From Candidatus Bathyarchaeota archaeon (lineage in GTDB: Archaea > Thermoproteota > Bathyarchaeia > TCS64): a DNA stretch of 5,590 bases. Shown piece by piece: positions 5,230 through 5,590 of this stretch (position 1 is the stretch's first letter; every line of letters starts with the position of its first letter). The stretch is taken from positions 1-5,590 of the forward strand of contig JAFGTA010000026.1 in NCBI GenBank assembly GCA_016934355.1, given 5' to 3'. Below the pieces are notes generated by a model that saw only the letters and a program-made list of their open reading frames with translations, was not told the origin of the DNA and did no database searches. A program made the position numbers and the translations under genes.

Positions 5230-5590
5230 ATGAGCCAGCCCCTCCCCGCACTCGACGCAGCTAGAATCATGGTTGCTCTGGCGATGCTAGGCTACGGCTC
5301 ATATAGAGACCTCAAGACCCGTGAGATACACGACATAGTCTGGGTAGCGGCGGGCGCCGCCGGACTGATGCTCGACGGCTACGAGATGTTCATGGGCACC
5401 CTCACGCTGCGGGACCTCCTCACCTCGGTAGGCTTCATGGCGGCTGTGGGGCTCGTGCTCGGCTACCTGAGGCTGTTCGGTGGCGCTGACCTGCTCGCGT
5501 TCATAGCCCTAGCCGTGATACACCCGAGACCGCCTACGCACCTCTACGCCTTGTGGGGCTGGGCTCCGCCCTTCTACCCGTTCACCCTCA
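5230..5590 (+). CDS. Archaeal prepilin/preflagellin peptidase, A24 family (3' end beyond window)
   Basis: The first 120 codons are present; the right edge cuts the gene. This is a membrane aspartic protease that removes the short positively charged leader from type IV pilin-like proteins (archaellins, adhesion pilins) before assembly. The two catalytic aspartates are visible: Asp27 in YRDLKTREIHD, after TM1 (about residues 10-25), and Asp87 in the GxGD-type motif LFGGADLLAF. Their spacing of 60 matches FlaK/PibD enzymes closely. Further membrane segments lie at about 36-49, 64-82 and 88-97. The bacterial N-terminal methylase/zinc region is absent, as in archaeal forms. ATG 5230 is preceded by a correctly spaced TATA-like box and no SD, so leaderless translation is likely. 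No pilin or archaellum genes are in view. FlaK and PibD types cannot be told apart here, so no symbol is given. Confidence 0.9.
   Translation, partial: MSQPLPALDAARIMVALAMLGYGSYRDLKTREIHDIVWVAAGAAGLMLDGYEMFMGTLTLRDLLTSVGFMAAVGLVLGYLRLFGGADLLAFIALAVIHPRPPTHLYALWGWAPPFYPFTL

Noticed and set aside
1..5590. CRISPR array, tRNA/rRNA genes, insertion sequence or att repeats
   Set aside because: I found no spaced direct repeats, cloverleaf-like sequence, transposase motif or long flanking repeats in any intergenic region; all gaps are about 110 bases or shorter.

Overview
The window looks archaeal. AT-rich TATA-like boxes lie about 25 bases upstream of start codons, several start codons have no Shine-Dalgarno (SD) sequence (leaderless style), and the last gene is an archaeal-type prepilin/preflagellin peptidase. 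The first gene encodes an archaeal-style receiver-GAF-PAS signalling protein. Most genes are GC-rich with G/C-ending codons. A TACK-type archaeon (Bathyarchaeia, Thaumarchaeota or relatives) is my best guess, but 5.6 kb does not settle it.

Layout, left to right. (1) 1-941, minus: 5'-complete, 3'-truncated receiver-GAF-PAS protein, divergent from the next unit. (2) 1010-2604, plus: a two-gene operon of a 68-residue helical protein overlapping by 4 bases an amidase-signature enzyme with a full Lys-Ser-Ser triad. It resembles GatC/GatA in layout, but its sequence points to a stand-alone amidase with a small partner. (3) 2605-4069: an AT-richer segment holding a MacB/FtsX-type ABC permease (2713-4005, plus) with no ATPase or adaptor gene in view, preceded by a 13-base palindrome and TATA-like boxes. 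(4) 4070-4552, minus: zinc-ribbon plus RDD membrane protein. Its only fitting start is ATA behind a strong SD; otherwise the 5' end is frameshifted. (5) 4645-5181, minus: FMN-binding split-barrel (PNPOx/NimA-like) protein. (6) 5230-5590, plus: prepilin peptidase, cut by the right edge. Genes 5 and 6 diverge from a 48-base spacer whose single TATA-like box sits almost exactly midway between the two start codons.

The genes do not form one obvious pathway: a signalling protein, a hydrolase with its partner, a transporter permease, a small membrane protein, a flavoprotein and a pilus/archaellum processing enzyme. I see no CRISPR array, tRNA, rRNA, transposase or phage gene. The points most worth a second look are the ATA/frameshift start of the RDD gene, the split amidase pair, the symmetric divergent promoter, and the compositionally distinct orphan permease with its upstream palindrome.
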